Origin: Cyathus striatus
Lineage: Eukaryota > Basidiomycota > Agaricomycetes > Agaricales > Nidulariaceae
NCBI GenBank assembly: GCA_025738555.1
Contig: JAOVFP010000006.1
Coordinates: forward strand, 5,580,001-5,644,000
DNA: 64,000 bases
Reading direction: 5' to 3'
Position numbers and translations under genes: made by a program. Positions 42,559-54,079 of the stretch are shown in pieces. Under the pieces are notes generated by a model that ran no database searches, was not told the DNA's origin, and saw only the letters and a list, made by a program, of their open reading frames with translations. Each line of letters starts with the position of its first letter. Within the stretch, counting starts at the first letter, position 1.

Positions 42559-44446
42559 AAGTGTAATATATGTGAGCATGAATAGGAATACCAATCACAC
42601 TCAGACATTGAGCATGAGTTTATTACTTGTGAGTGTGAATAGGAATACCAATTATGCTCACACACAAGTTAAAGGACATTGAGTGTGAGTGTAATACTTG
42701 TGAGCATGAATAGGAATACCACACTCATGCTCAAGTTAAAAGACATTGAGCATGAGTGTAATACTTGTGAGTGTGAATAGGAATACCACACTCATGCTCA
42801 AGTTAAAAGACATTGAGTGTGAGTGTAATACTTGTGAGCATGAATAGGAATACCACACTCATGCTCAAGTTAAAAGACATTGAGTGTGAGTGTAATACTT
42901 GTGAGCGTGAATAGGAATACCACACTCACGCTCAAGTTAAAAGGCATTGAGTGTGAGTGTAATACTTGTGAGTGTGAATAGGAATACCACACTCATGCTC
43001 AAGTTAAAAGGCATTGAGCATGAGTGTAATACTTGTGAGCATGAATAGGAATACCAATAATGCTCACGCACAAGTTAAAGGACATTGAGTGTGAGTGTAA
43101 TACTTGTGAGCATGAATAGGAATACCACACTCACACTCAAGTTAAAAGACATTAAGTGTGAGTGTAATACTTGTGAGCGTGAATAGGAATACCAATTATA
43201 CTCATGCTCAAGTTAAAGGACATTGAGCATGAGTGTAATACTTGTGAGTGTGAGTGTAATACTTGTGAGCATGAATAGAAATACCACATTCACGCTCAAG
43301 TTAAAAGGCATTGAGTGTGAGTGTAATACTTGTGAGTGTGAATAGGAATACCACACTCATGCTCAAGTTAAAAGGCATTGAGTGTGAGTGTAATACTTGT
43401 GAGTGTGAATAGGAATACCACACTCATGCTCAAGTTAAAAGGCATTGAGTGTGAGTGTAATACTTGTGAGTGTGAATAGGAATACCACACTCATGCTCAA
43501 GTTAAAAGGCATTGAGCATGAGTGTAATACTTGTGAGCATGAATAGGAATACCAATAATGCTCACACTCAAGTTAAAGGACATTGAGTGTGAGTGTAATA
43601 CTTGTGAGCATGAATAGGAATACCACACTCATGCTCAAGTTAAAAGACATTAAGTGTGAGTGTAATACTTGTGAGCATGAATAGGAATGCCAATTATACT
43701 CATGCTCAAGTTAAAGGACATTGAGCGTGAGTGTAATACTTGTGAGTGTGAATAGAATTACCACATTCACGCTCAAGTTAAAAGGCATTGAGTGTGAGTG
43801 TAATACTTGTGAGCATGAATAGGAATACCAATTATGCTCACACTCAAGTTAAAGGACATTGAGCGTGAGTGTAATACTTGTGAGTGTGAATAGGAATACC
43901 ACACTCATGCTCAAGTTAAAAGACATTGAGTGTGAGTGTAATACTTGTGAGCATGAATAGGAATACCACACTCATGCTCAAGTTAAAAGACATTGAGCTT
44001 GAGTGTAATGCTTGTGAGCATGAATAGGAATACCACACTCATGCTCAAGTTAAAAGACATTGAGTGTGAGTGTAATACTTGTGAGCGTGAATAGGAATAC
44101 CACACTCATGCTCAAGTTAAAGACATTGAGCTTGAGTGTAATACTTGTGAGCATGAATAGGAATACCAATAATGCTCACACTCAAGTTAAAGGACATTGA
44201 GTGTGAGTGTAATACTTGTGAGTGTGAATAGGAATACCAATAATGCTCATGCTCAAGTTAAAGGACATTGAGTGTGAGTGTAATACTTGTGAGCGTGAAT
44301 AGGAATACCACACTCATGCTCAAGTTAAAAGACATTGAGCATGAGTGTAATACTTGTGAGTGTGAATAGGAATACCAATTATGCTCATGCTCATGTTAAA
44401 GGACATTGAGTATGAGTGTAATACTTGTGAGCATGAATAGGAATAT
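42559..44446. repeat. 67-bp satellite array, about 28 units
   Basis: The unit contains GAGTGTAATACTTGTGAGCA, TGAATAGGAATACCA, then CACTCATGCTCAAGTTAAAA and GGCATTGA (or GACATTGA). I counted about 28 occurrences of the AATAGGAATACC block. Units differ mainly at the centre of the GAG-CG-TGA and CA-CG-CTCA words, where CG, TG and CA alternate. No frame is conserved. Confidence 0.92.
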
Positions 44447-45732
44447 GGACATTGAGTATATATTCTCATGTTCAAATGAAAATATGTGTGAGCAAGAAAT
44501 ATCATTCATAACATAGATATTATTACAATTTCAAACCTGCCATAAAGTGTGTATGTGTCTACTGCAGTACTTACTACTCTAACCACACCCATCCCTGGTA
44601 GTAATCTATCCTGTATTGCTCCCTGCTTCATTGTGAATTTCCCTGCTTTGTTATTAAGCCCCCTTCCTTGTTCTGAAGTTCCCTACTTTGCTGTAAAGCC
44701 CCATTCTTTGTTTTGAATTTCCCATGGTCTCTGCTTAACTGTGAATCCCCCTGCCTTGTTCTGAATTTTTCTGCTTCATTGTAAAGCTTCCTGTAATTTT
44801 ATGAGCCCCCTGCTTCATTATAAACTTCTCCTGTTTCTACTGTTTAATATATACCATTCTCTAGCTCTATAAATTTTTAACTGTTAGTCTGAATTACTGC
44901 TACACTCTCTGAGTCATTTTTTCAACTTGTAGATCATATGTACACTCTCTGAATCATTTATATACACTCTAAGTCATATCTAAACACTCTGGATCATTGG
45001 TATACATTTTAAATAAATATACACTCATAAAGAAGACAATAACAATGAAATATATATAAAACCCACTGGTGTTCCTCAATTATTACATTACAGTGCTTAG
45101 TATATACCAAATTGTATTAAAAACATGCTTTACTATGCCAATTATTCAATATGTAGTTGATATAAGACAGCCAGTTGGCTTGAAGAGGTGGTAAGTCGGT
45201 TGGGTGTACCTAAACAAAGAATAATAAACAAGTCGATCGAGACGTCCGTCCGATCTGGGGTGTTCTAAGGTGAAGGAAAATTAATTAGATGTTTGTAGAA
45301 TAACTACAGGAATTATATACTAGAAAAATCAATTAATCTAAAATAAGTAAGGCTGTGTACATCGGAAGAAGGAATGTTAATTATTATAAAGAACATAGCT
45401 TGAAACAATCCTGAAGAATAGAAAACTTGAGTATGAAAGTCCAGTGAATTGAAGAGTTTGCGAGGAGACAAGTTTTCCAAACATCAGGGTCTGGTGTCGG
45501 TGCCGATGTCAGAGCTATTTTGATAAATCGGAGTGTCGCAGGGGATAGGTATGATCGGAATGGTGTTCGAAGATGTATAATTTGAGGATAGTATGAAGAG
45601 AGCGAGCAGGAAGGAGAGTTTAGGGAGAGAATGCGAGCGGAATGCGTACGGATGCATCAATGATGCGTGATGCGTGATTACGTAATCCGACTTGGAACGT
45701 CTTCAGATGTGCGAGATATCGCGTTTCGCATC

Positions 45733-45755
45733 GCAGGCATTTTGCCTGCTCTACA
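45733..45755. repeat. 23-bp hairpin repeat, copy 3
   Basis: GCAGGCATTTTGCCTGC plus TCTACA, immediately inside the right end of the satellite-bearing element. Confidence 0.55.
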
Positions 45756-46318
45756 GGCTCACGCTCATATAAGGATTATTCACGCTCATGTATAGAATAT
45801 TCACGCTCACATCACGCACAGGGTCGAATTTTCACGCTCAATAGGTGAGCGTGCACACTCAACTCACGCTCACTTTTGTGCGTGCCCGGAATTTTCTTGC
45901 TGCCCATAGTAATCTATTAAAATAAATACTGCACTTACTTACAAAAACTACTTATTCATTACAGAGATATTTCCAATGTTAAACAATCACAAATCGTCAT
46001 TGACACTGGAAGGTAGTGGGCCCTGCCGCTTGCTGGCCTTATTCTTTATTATATAATGATATTTGAAATTTGAAACTTAAATGGACAAACTCTCAGCAGT
46101 TCTTATGGACCATGGGATTCAATAGAGGTTGAATAAATCGAATTTAAAGCACCCCCATTCATCATTTCACAGCTGATCTGTATAAGAAAGTAAATTCATA
46201 TTCTAATGAAAAAACGGAATCTTCTCTACAGAAATCTGTATTTAACAGGTACTACAAAATAAAATGAAAATATAAAAAAAAAACCTTCGAGGCAACGAAA
46301 ACACTGGAGTAGCAAAAA

Positions 46319-47403
46319 CTATACTGTCGCATTATCGTTGAACCTCAGAGATATTAATTGAGTAACGCTTTGTGAATCGCATGCCTTGCCTTCCATAACC
46401 CGATAGATTAAAGTCAGAGGAGCTAGGACCTACGTCACGCAAAGGTCGGATGAGCATAATGCAAAGAAACATTTCGGGCTGAAATTACCTGCAGCTGTCC
46501 AATAATTTGATAAGAAGCTTGTGTATATAATGCTCTGCCGGTCAAATAGTAATCAATACTGTCATATTCGTCTTGGGCCGGTGCAAGGCTTCGAAATCCG
46601 AGTATAAGCGAAACGAGTTGTCCGGCTCCTAGGACTGCTTGAGACTCGACTACCATTGTGGCGATACTGATATATTCCTTGCCATGATTCCGACCTAATA
46701 CTTTGCGTATTCTATAGCGAAATAAAAGTAATCTCCCCACAATAAAGCTTGTCAGCATCATGTTCTGAAAAAGAGTTATCGCCTCAAATAACATGAAATA
46801 TTGGTAGTTTCCCATGGCGTCTGTAGAAAGAACCTTGATCGAGAAGCTACCGATCCCTACCAGAAATGTATGTTAATCCGCACTATACTGATCATATCTG
46901 GACATTTCTCACCAATGGCGACGATTAGGAGCACTAATGAAACTGCCAATACACTGTATTTTATGAACTTTTTATCATTGTATATGCATAGAAATCGCCA
47001 TATCTTTGGGAGATTACCTTTTCCGGTATTACATTGACAGACAAGACAAACTCACCAAGATAAAATCGACCGACCACGCTGTCACCATAAAGCAGATGTT
47101 ACCAATCCAATCTCCTTTCGTGTAATCGAAAAACCGAGGGTGAAATATAGACACGCTGATCTGCGTATCAGAGAAAAGAGAGAGTGTTCCTGCTACAAAG
47201 GCAACGACGACATATATCGAGAGGATCCTTTGTTGCACGTTGAATGACGTTTTCATTCGAATACGGAGCCAAGCCATGCGTAGATACGCAATCTGCAACA
47301 GTGCAGTAGCGCCGTACAAGCCGCAGGCAGCAAAATTACCAAATATCCATGGCGTTATGAAATTCATTACAAATACGGTAGAGTCCTCTTGTACGTTGGC
47401 CAT
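46319..47403 (-). CDS. Seven-helix membrane protein, four exons, 305 aa (paralog of 50449..51542)
   Basis: Exons 47403..47056, 47003..46913, 46856..46489 and 46429..46319; introns 52, 56 and 59 nt, GT-AG, phases 0, 1, 0. The start MANVQEDSTVFVMNFI is chosen because the paralog aligns from its own ATG at the same place; an upstream in-frame extension has no ATG. Seven hydrophobic stretches can be placed, with recognisable words PWIFGNFAACGLYGATALLQ, RILSIYVVVAFVAGTLSLFS, WRFLCIYN at the third loop, NMMLTSFIVGRLLLFRYRIR, VESQAVLGAGQLVSLILGF and VLAPLTLIYRVMEGKACD. This is an unnamed Agaricomycete family, distinct from DUF6533. Function unknown; a receptor or sensor role is only a guess from topology. 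No lesions. Confidence 0.82.
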
Positions 47404-48757
47404 GTTCAGTATAAAGTATAAGTAGTATGCTGGAGAGTGATCCAAGGCGTTCTAAAGTAGCAGCCTGGATACCTACGTGATCTAAGTATTTGTAGGATGT
47501 TGGAGGTGTATTTTGATGTGATATATCAAATATATGAAATGTGATGAGAAAATGGATATAACCAGAGTCACGAAGCTGGTACTGAAGAGGAGGAAGCGTG
47601 CTTGAAGGGTCCTCAACGAAGAATGCGAGCGGTTGGCACGTCCGTCCAACCTTAAGTTTCTAAGGTAAAGAAAAGAGTGTGTCGGCGACGGAATTGAGAG
47701 GATTGACAGCAAGACAAGGAACAGAACTTTGAGACGAAGTTCTGGAGTGATTCCAAAGAGTAGGACTTGGTGAGAGCGAGCAGAACGAGCGAGATAGCGA
47801 CTTAGGTCGAAAACGAGAGAGAGAGAGAGAGAGATGTGGGGTGGAATTCACCGAAGTACGATAGACCTAGATACACAGTTTAAATAATAAGAGAAAGGAA
47901 GAAATATACCTAAAGGAGTGAATAAAATTTTACTATACCCAAGGAGGTGATAAGAACTAGACTACGGTTTCAAGGAGTACGATATTTAGAGAGTGAAAAA
48001 TAGTTGTAGAGAAGTCTTGAAGCGATGGTAAGAACAGAGTAAATGTAGAGTTGTTGGTCCAGGCAATGTGGTGCGTACGGTGTTCCAGAGCCGCATGATT
48101 TTTGATTTTTGATTTTTGATCAGCCTTGGCTTAAGCGAAGCTTCTGACGGATTGCTTAATGGGTCCATCGCCCACAGCTCTCAGCTTGATACATACACTC
48201 GCACCGAAACCCCAATACACAGTCTATGCCACTACAGAGCAGGTAAATATCTGCACCACATAATGAAGAGCACTAATTCTATATCTTACAACAAAGCTGA
48301 ACGTTAGTGACATCTCGTATTCGTCTCAAATATGTCTTTTTTGCCAAAACAGCTGCATAGCACTAAGTGCCCGGCCCCCTGCTCACCGTCGTCTCACTCT
48401 CCACAAGAAAACTTGACCAAGACACGTTCAAAATACAGCACATAACACGTCGATATGTCAAAAAAATTCTGACGCCGCCAACAAGGCCGGACCCAAAATG
48501 TTCAACGTATTCTCCAAATTGTAAATTTGAGTTCTTCACTGGTTGTTCTCGAGTTTACTATTTTCGGTTCCTACATAATAAGAGTTTCAGTCCATGTAGC
48601 GCATTCTCTGCTTAGTGCAATTCTATAACATATCCCTCATTATGTAGTTATATAGGTATAATTGATTAATTTTCCTGTAACCTACAGCTCTCTAATCAAC
48701 ACACATACGGCAATGAAGTTCCTCGTTTTTTCTTCCGTCGTCATTTCGTAATTACAA
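47404..48757. other. Intergenic, no gene recognised
   Basis: The upstream side of the seven-helix gene. It contains a (GA)n microsatellite at about 47814-47834. Short frames only. Confidence 0.4.
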
Positions 48758-48759
48758 TA

Positions 48760-49104
48760 GGGGAAATCAAACTTGCCCTCTTGGCAAAACGAAACGATTG
48801 GCGGCCGAAAAAAAACATCTTCTTACGGAAACAAAAGAAAGGACGCAGCGTCGCCGCGAGTGTACCCGAGCGCACCCAGTTGATGCTGTGTCGGATCTTG
48901 AAGTTGAAGTAAGCGACTGCTTGGCTCACTCGGACTCGGAGGTGCACGCGTGAACTCCTTGGCTCACTCAGAATCAACTTCAATCCCAGATGGAACACCG
49001 CCGGAGCCATCAGCCATTTGTTAAATGTTTCGATATGATGTGGGGGTGTCAAACCTCGGTCGAAACAAAACGAAGTTCCCACGCAACAAAAAAACTATTT
49101 CCCC
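48760..49104. mobile_element. 345-bp TA-flanked MITE, relative of 701..822
   Basis: The left end GGGGAAATCAAACTTGCCC, then CTCTTGGCAAAACGA, matches the 701..822 element. The right end is the inverse of GGGGAAATAGTTTTTTTG. TA flanks both sides (48758-48759, 49105-49106). No coding capacity. Confidence 0.6.
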
Positions 49105-49106
49105 TA

Positions 49107-50448
49107 ATACTTACTAATACACTCTCACAGACAATGAAATTCTAATTCCTTGTTAAATCAGATATTCAATCGCTTACTACTCTCCCTTCCTCAGATACAG
49201 TCCTTGCACAGATTGATATCTCAAACGATGTTATTGGTCTATACACATGTAAGCGTAAGGTCTTACGGCTTGCTAGTATTGCATCGTGGTTGCTTCTACT
49301 AAAGTTCTACATAGTACAGTATACTCATATATACATCTACAATACAACATACCTTATAAATATATTATCAAATATACTTTTAGTCATTCATCGGTATGAA
49401 GAGTGAAGAGGAATAATACTTATATTGAGGGATACACCGGGGATTAGGACATGGTTATTATGGAAGCGCACAAGAGATGCTTAGCAAATGCGTAGCTGAG
49501 TCGGACAATTGGCCATTAGGTAATCCATCAACGGCCCTTCGCGTATAAGTAGATCTGATCAAAAGTAGAAAACAAAAAAGCATGCAGTTCTGGAACACCG
49601 TAGGTGTGACCGATGCCCGGATGAAACTTGCTGTCCTGTGCGTGCGTATCGTGGTCCGTTGCTTCGCAACTTCTATTAGAGTATCTGAGGTATGCTTCTG
49701 TAGTGTCCGACGTTTGAGAGTTTGGGCGGATTCGGTCCGATGTTGAGGGCGTTGGGATGCGCTCAGGACGGTTCAACGGCAGACGCGTTGACATTATACC
49801 ATGCAGGCAGAAAGCCTGCTCTACAGTACTCTTTGGAGGATAGTATCTCTGGTTGAAGTATTTTTGACTATGGTTGGTAGCCTAAATTGGAGCCCACCGC
49901 GAGGGTACTCAGTTCTTGTTCTATTTTGATCCTTGTTGCTCTTGCGAAGCAGTCCTTATCATTGTTCATCACTAGCAATCATATACCAATACACCAATAC
50001 CATTATATCGACATCATAATTACACCATCACACTATTTTCCCACTTAATTGGTGCGACTCGGGACTCTTTACTTATTTGGGATAAAATATGTAAAATAAA
50101 AAGCCTCTGAACCAATGCTGAATTAATGTGTTAATCATCGTCCTTCACACTGAGCCTTCTAAATACTTTGATATTATTATACATTCATCAATCAAGGTTT
50201 ACAGCATGGTCATAATTACTTATATCAATTCTTCATCAAATAAAGATGCCGCTCCGATTCAGTCTCCGAATAACAGGCAAGAAGCTTTGTAACTCCGATT
50301 ATGTATACATATCATCTCACAAACTTCACTAATCGTATCAGTGTATGCAATGTTCTACAAGTACATAAGTACTTGGATCACTCAGGTAGTGAAGCCAATT
50401 CCCAACTACTACCTTGAACTTCCCAAGCATCCCATCCCTATCCTAGAC
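49107..50448. other. Intergenic with hairpin repeat, copy 4
   Basis: No gene seen. GCAGGCAGAAAGCCTGC plus TCTACA lies at 49803..49825, preceded by ACCAT as at 15613. The last part is the promoter side of the next gene. Confidence 0.45.
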
Positions 50449-51542
50449 ATGGGATTTTATGCCTATTCGATCACAGTGTCCATGCTTTCAGTGCCATGGA
50501 TATATGGCAATCTCGTTGCCTATGGCTTATTCGGTTTCACCGCAATGTTGATGATTGGGTATCTACGCATGGTTTGGTTCCATATACGAAGAAAAAAAGC
50601 ATTCAACCTGCAACAGAGAATATTCTCAATATATGTTGCCTTTTTATTTGTCGCAGGGACACTCTCACTTGCCTCCAATACCTGGATAAGTGTGATAATT
50701 CTTTCCATGTATTGCGACATTTGCACGACAGCTGCAGAGACAGCAAGCATGATCAGCAGCATCTGCTTTATATTGACGGCATTGCTAGCAGATGTCGTTT
50801 TGGTAAGTTTATCATTTCTCTCAAATTAATGCTGGCAAAGTAATATCCAAAAGATATGGCGATTTTTGTGCATATACAACAAACAAACACCTGTACAACG
50901 CAGTGTATTGGCATTTTCATTGTTGCTATTGTTCGCAGAAATTGGTAAAAAGGCCCATGCATGATCCATATTGCGCACTCACAGTATATCCGTCGTAGGG
51001 GCCGGCTACTTCTTAATCAAGGATCTTACTGGGGGCCTCATGAAAAAATTCCTACATACCACGTTATTCGTGGCAATAACTCTATGTCAAAACATGATGC
51101 TGACATGCTTTAATGTGGGGAGACTACTTCTTTTACGCTACAGAATACGAAATGTGTTAGAAGGCGATCATGACAAGGAGTACTTCAGTATCACCACAAT
51201 TTTGGTAGAATCTCAAGCAATCCTTGGAGCTGGACAGCTAGTTATGCTTGTACTAGGCTTTCTGAGTCCAAATACTGAACATCCAACTATTGAAAATTTG
51301 TACTTCGTGGGGTACTTCCAGAAAGGCAAAGGATTATATACCCAGGCCGCTTATCAGGTTCTTGGGCAGCTACAGGTAAGTACATGAAAGGCTTTGATTT
51401 ACAGCATCAAGATTACCTTTGCATGATATAGGTTCTCGCTCCAATGACTTTAATATATCGAATTATGGAAGGAAAAGTGTGTGATGCAGAGGGTATTAAT
51501 CAATTAACATCTATGATCCCAAATAATAATGCAGTAGTGTAA
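50449..51542 (+). CDS. Seven-helix membrane protein, four exons, 310 aa (paralog of 46319..47403)
   Basis: Exons 50449..50802, 50854..50944, 50999..51375 and 51432..51542; introns 51, 54 and 56 nt. Exon lengths 354/91/377/111 against 348/91/368/111 in the inverted paralog, with identical intron phases. The chosen start (MGFYAYSITVSM) matches the paralog's; an in-frame ATG at 50350 would add 33 residues. Words shared with the paralog: PWIYGNLVAYGLFGFTAML, RIFSIYVAFLFVAGTLSLAS, WRFLCIYN, QNMMLTCFNVGRLLLLRYRI, VESQAILGAGQLVMLVLGF and VLAPMTLIYRIMEGKVCD. Seven hydrophobic segments, short polar tail. No lesion. Function unknown. Confidence 0.82.
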
Positions 51543-52274
51543 ATACTTGCGATATAATATATGTTAGGTACATAAGTATTAGCTACAGAGACAACATGTA
51601 TCTTTTGTTGCCGCACGACTGTGTCTGATGAATAGCTTGGGGGGATGCTGGAACCACAAGAAATTAGCTTGAATGCAAGAGATGAAATGAACTTGAGGAA
51701 AAAAGGAGTACCAATGGGGAGAAAGTTGGGTAAGTCTGAAGTCTGAAGATTGTGTATGAAAATTGTCTTTTCCTCCACCTGATTCAAAGATCCGTCAACA
51801 CCGGTGGCATGCTGATGTCATGTTATTGTTATTTAATTATTCCTTTTCGTCCAATAGGATATCATTACAACCAATAGATATTAGCATGAATTAGGCATGC
51901 CCAAGTCATCTGCTAGTTCTTCTTTACTCATCCATCCAACATGTAGAATAATTTGAATTCAATTCACTACTTTTAACCAACCCGAGCCCATGCACCATTC
52001 CAATGTTGTTCTACTCATTCAACTCGCCGTTCAGCCTCGCCAGATCATTGTTGTCTTGCATGAGTGAAACAGTGGGGTCGAGGATGATACCTATAGAAGA
52101 TAGTACGTTAAAGTTGCAGTGCCGCTTGGGACAGTAACTGTAGTTGCCATTGCACCGGAGCTAGCCCTAGTTTTCTGGGGCTCCGAATCGTTTTGTATTA
52201 CATTACAAGCAAATAAATTCTCTACAACTCTCCTCAAAACACGTACGAAACCCAACCACCACTCGCACACTCGC
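51543..52274. other. Intergenic, no gene recognised
   Basis: Convergent 3' flanks of the seven-helix gene and the flavoprotein gene. Short frames only. Confidence 0.4.
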
Positions 52275-54079
52275 TCATAAATACGTATCCTCCTCCTTCT
52301 CAACATGCATTCCAAAGTATGGCCACCTCCGTAACGCATGCATATCAGGTACACCCTCATTCTTATATCCAACTGGATGGCCTGTTCGTCCGAAGACTGT
52401 TTTGTTCTGTTGTGGTGCGTTAGTGATTCTACTATGAAAAGAAAAGACAAGACAAGAAAAGGGTGACGTACCAGGCCCAACGAAACCTTGATACCAGGAG
52501 GACCAGGGGCATACGTCCCTAGCTCCTCTCCCTTCTCCCCTGGATTCTCGACTTTATTGATTAGACGGAAAATATTATTTGCTGCGATTTCAGCCTATAG
52601 CGTATCATCAGCATACTGTACCACTTCCTCAGAGAAAAGCAGTACGAACCTGTTCATTGGCAACCTTTCCAGCTTGATGGGCGCCAAATGCATCTGCCGC
52701 ATCACCGATTACGAAGATATGTGGGTATGGAGTTGATTCTTCCTCCTCTCCCTCTTTACTAGGGGTTATCGCGCTTAGTTGGAGAGTCCGAAGCACTTTG
52801 GCGAGTTTGCTTTCGCCTACGGTGGTGGGATCCATTTCTTTGAGGAGGTCGGTGTTGGGTGTTTGACCTGTGCATAAGAGCTGTATATTGTCAGCCGTGA
52901 AGAGTATGGATAGCAAGTGGGGAGCGTACTATCAAATCGGCAGAGATCTCCCTCCCTTTCTCAGTTCGTACTACTTTCTTTCCGTCTGCGTTTACTTTGG
53001 CCTCTCCGTTCTCGAGGGAAGAAAGGTCGAGTCGTTCACCGAGGATTGTGTCTATTCCCACCGATTCGTTGTATTTCAGCACTAGCAGTGGGATCGTTAG
53101 CCGTGCTAATACGATAGAGATAACGACCGGCATACCTTCGCCATGTAGGTGCTCGTTAAATCTAGGTAAAAGTCTATCGCGCGAATGAAGGAGGGTAACT
53201 ATCTTCGAGGGGTAGACTGCTTTAATGTCCGTTGCGAATTCTGTTTCTCCGTCAGTCTCATGGTAATAGACGAAGAAGAGGAGAACGTACGAATACCCAG
53301 AGCACCACCACCAACCACCAACACAGTCTCACTCTGCTCAATCACAACCTGCCTCTTCTTCAACCACTCCACCGCTTCCTTCTTCGTTCCCCCATATTCA
53401 GCCTTGGAAACACCGGATTCTTGGGACTGTGTACCCCAGAGGTTCAACGGAGTCGGCATATGCGATCCGAGGGCGTACACTGCATAGTCGAAGGGCAGCG
53501 TTGTGCTTATCCCGTGCTCTGGGAAAGCTTTCGAGAGCGTGATATGTGTTGGTCGAATAGATGTTACCTGGGCGTTGAGGAAGATGTGTGGGGATGTGGG
53601 CGAATCGACGCGGAAGACATTTGTGTATGGAATGACTGGGAGGCAGAGTTAGTTGGGCTTCGTGAGAGGAAGGAAGGGAAGGGATCGTACAGGCTTTGTG
53701 TTCGTGCCCAGGTAGAACTGCGAAGCGCGGTATTACGTAGACATCTTTTGTCGGTGATTAGTTAGGTTACCATAAGGGATTTGAAATTATAGGTTCAAAA
53801 ACGTACGATTTGCGTGTCTGGACATGGGTTAGCGCTCTACATAAGTAACAGAGAAGAGGCGTTGGGTGTACGTACGAGTTTCTATCGATAAGAACGACTC
53901 TCCATCCATTCGGGACGCCAGCTGCGAGAACCTGAGCTGCTTTTGTACCTAGGGAAAAGACCGAATTTTAGCCGTCGAGTCGCTGCGTTTCGTTTCGAGT
54001 ATTTGCAATACTTACCGCCATATGATCCTCCGAGAACTACCACTGTCTTTGAAGATTTGAGGAGGGAAGGTACGGTCAT
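52275..54079 (-). CDS. AIF/FSP1-type FAD-dependent NAD(P)H oxidoreductase, ten exons, 429 aa
   Basis: Exons 54079..54016, 53948..53876, 53817..53807 (11-nt microexon), 53744..53691, 53635..53291, 53240..53136, 53081..52930, 52880..52650, 52594..52472 and 52406..52275. All nine introns are 49-67 nt and GT-AG; the 1290-nt join is open. Motifs in order: FAD-binding VVVLGGSYGG near the N-terminus, LIDRNSHANHVYVIPRFAVL, the ALGSHMP segment, NAD(P)-binding VLVVGGGALGIQFATDI with VTLLHSRDRLLPRF, LLCTGQTPNTDLL, and the C-terminal flavin motif HIFVIGDAADAFGAHQAGKV. This is the Pyr_redox_2 architecture of AIFM2/FSP1 and fungal AMID-like proteins, which reduce quinones with NAD(P)H. No transmembrane segment or targeting peptide is obvious. 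No lesion. Confidence 0.9.

Larger units (their letters stand above)
41990..45915. mobile_element. Candidate 3.9-kb repeat element enclosing the 67-bp satellite
   Basis: An inverted pair of about 50-60 bp lies at both ends: AAAATTCTGGGCATGCAC, then AAAAGTGAGCGTGA, at 42010-42043, and its inverse at 45863-45896 (two C/T differences in the first 34 bases). Weaker pairing extends outward (TAATAGTAATC..GGGCA). Inside both ends the word TGAGCGTGA and its CpG-decayed variants recur. No transposase frame; no clear target duplication. 44460-45700 holds T- and C-rich imperfect repeats (CCCTGCTT..GTGAATTTCCC) and no gene. Confidence 0.55.

Noticed and set aside
42000..44460. CRISPR-like array
   Set aside because: Units of 67 bp are contiguous without unique spacers and the whole unit is repeated, so this is a satellite; the genome is eukaryotic.
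50341..50448. Upstream in-frame extension of the 50449 seven-helix gene
   Set aside because: The inverted paralog starts at the position equivalent to 50449; the extension contains no helix or conserved residue. ATG 50350 remains a possible alternative start.
52870..53765. Plus-strand frames of 70 to 177 codons
   Set aside because: Antisense to the ten-exon flavoprotein gene.
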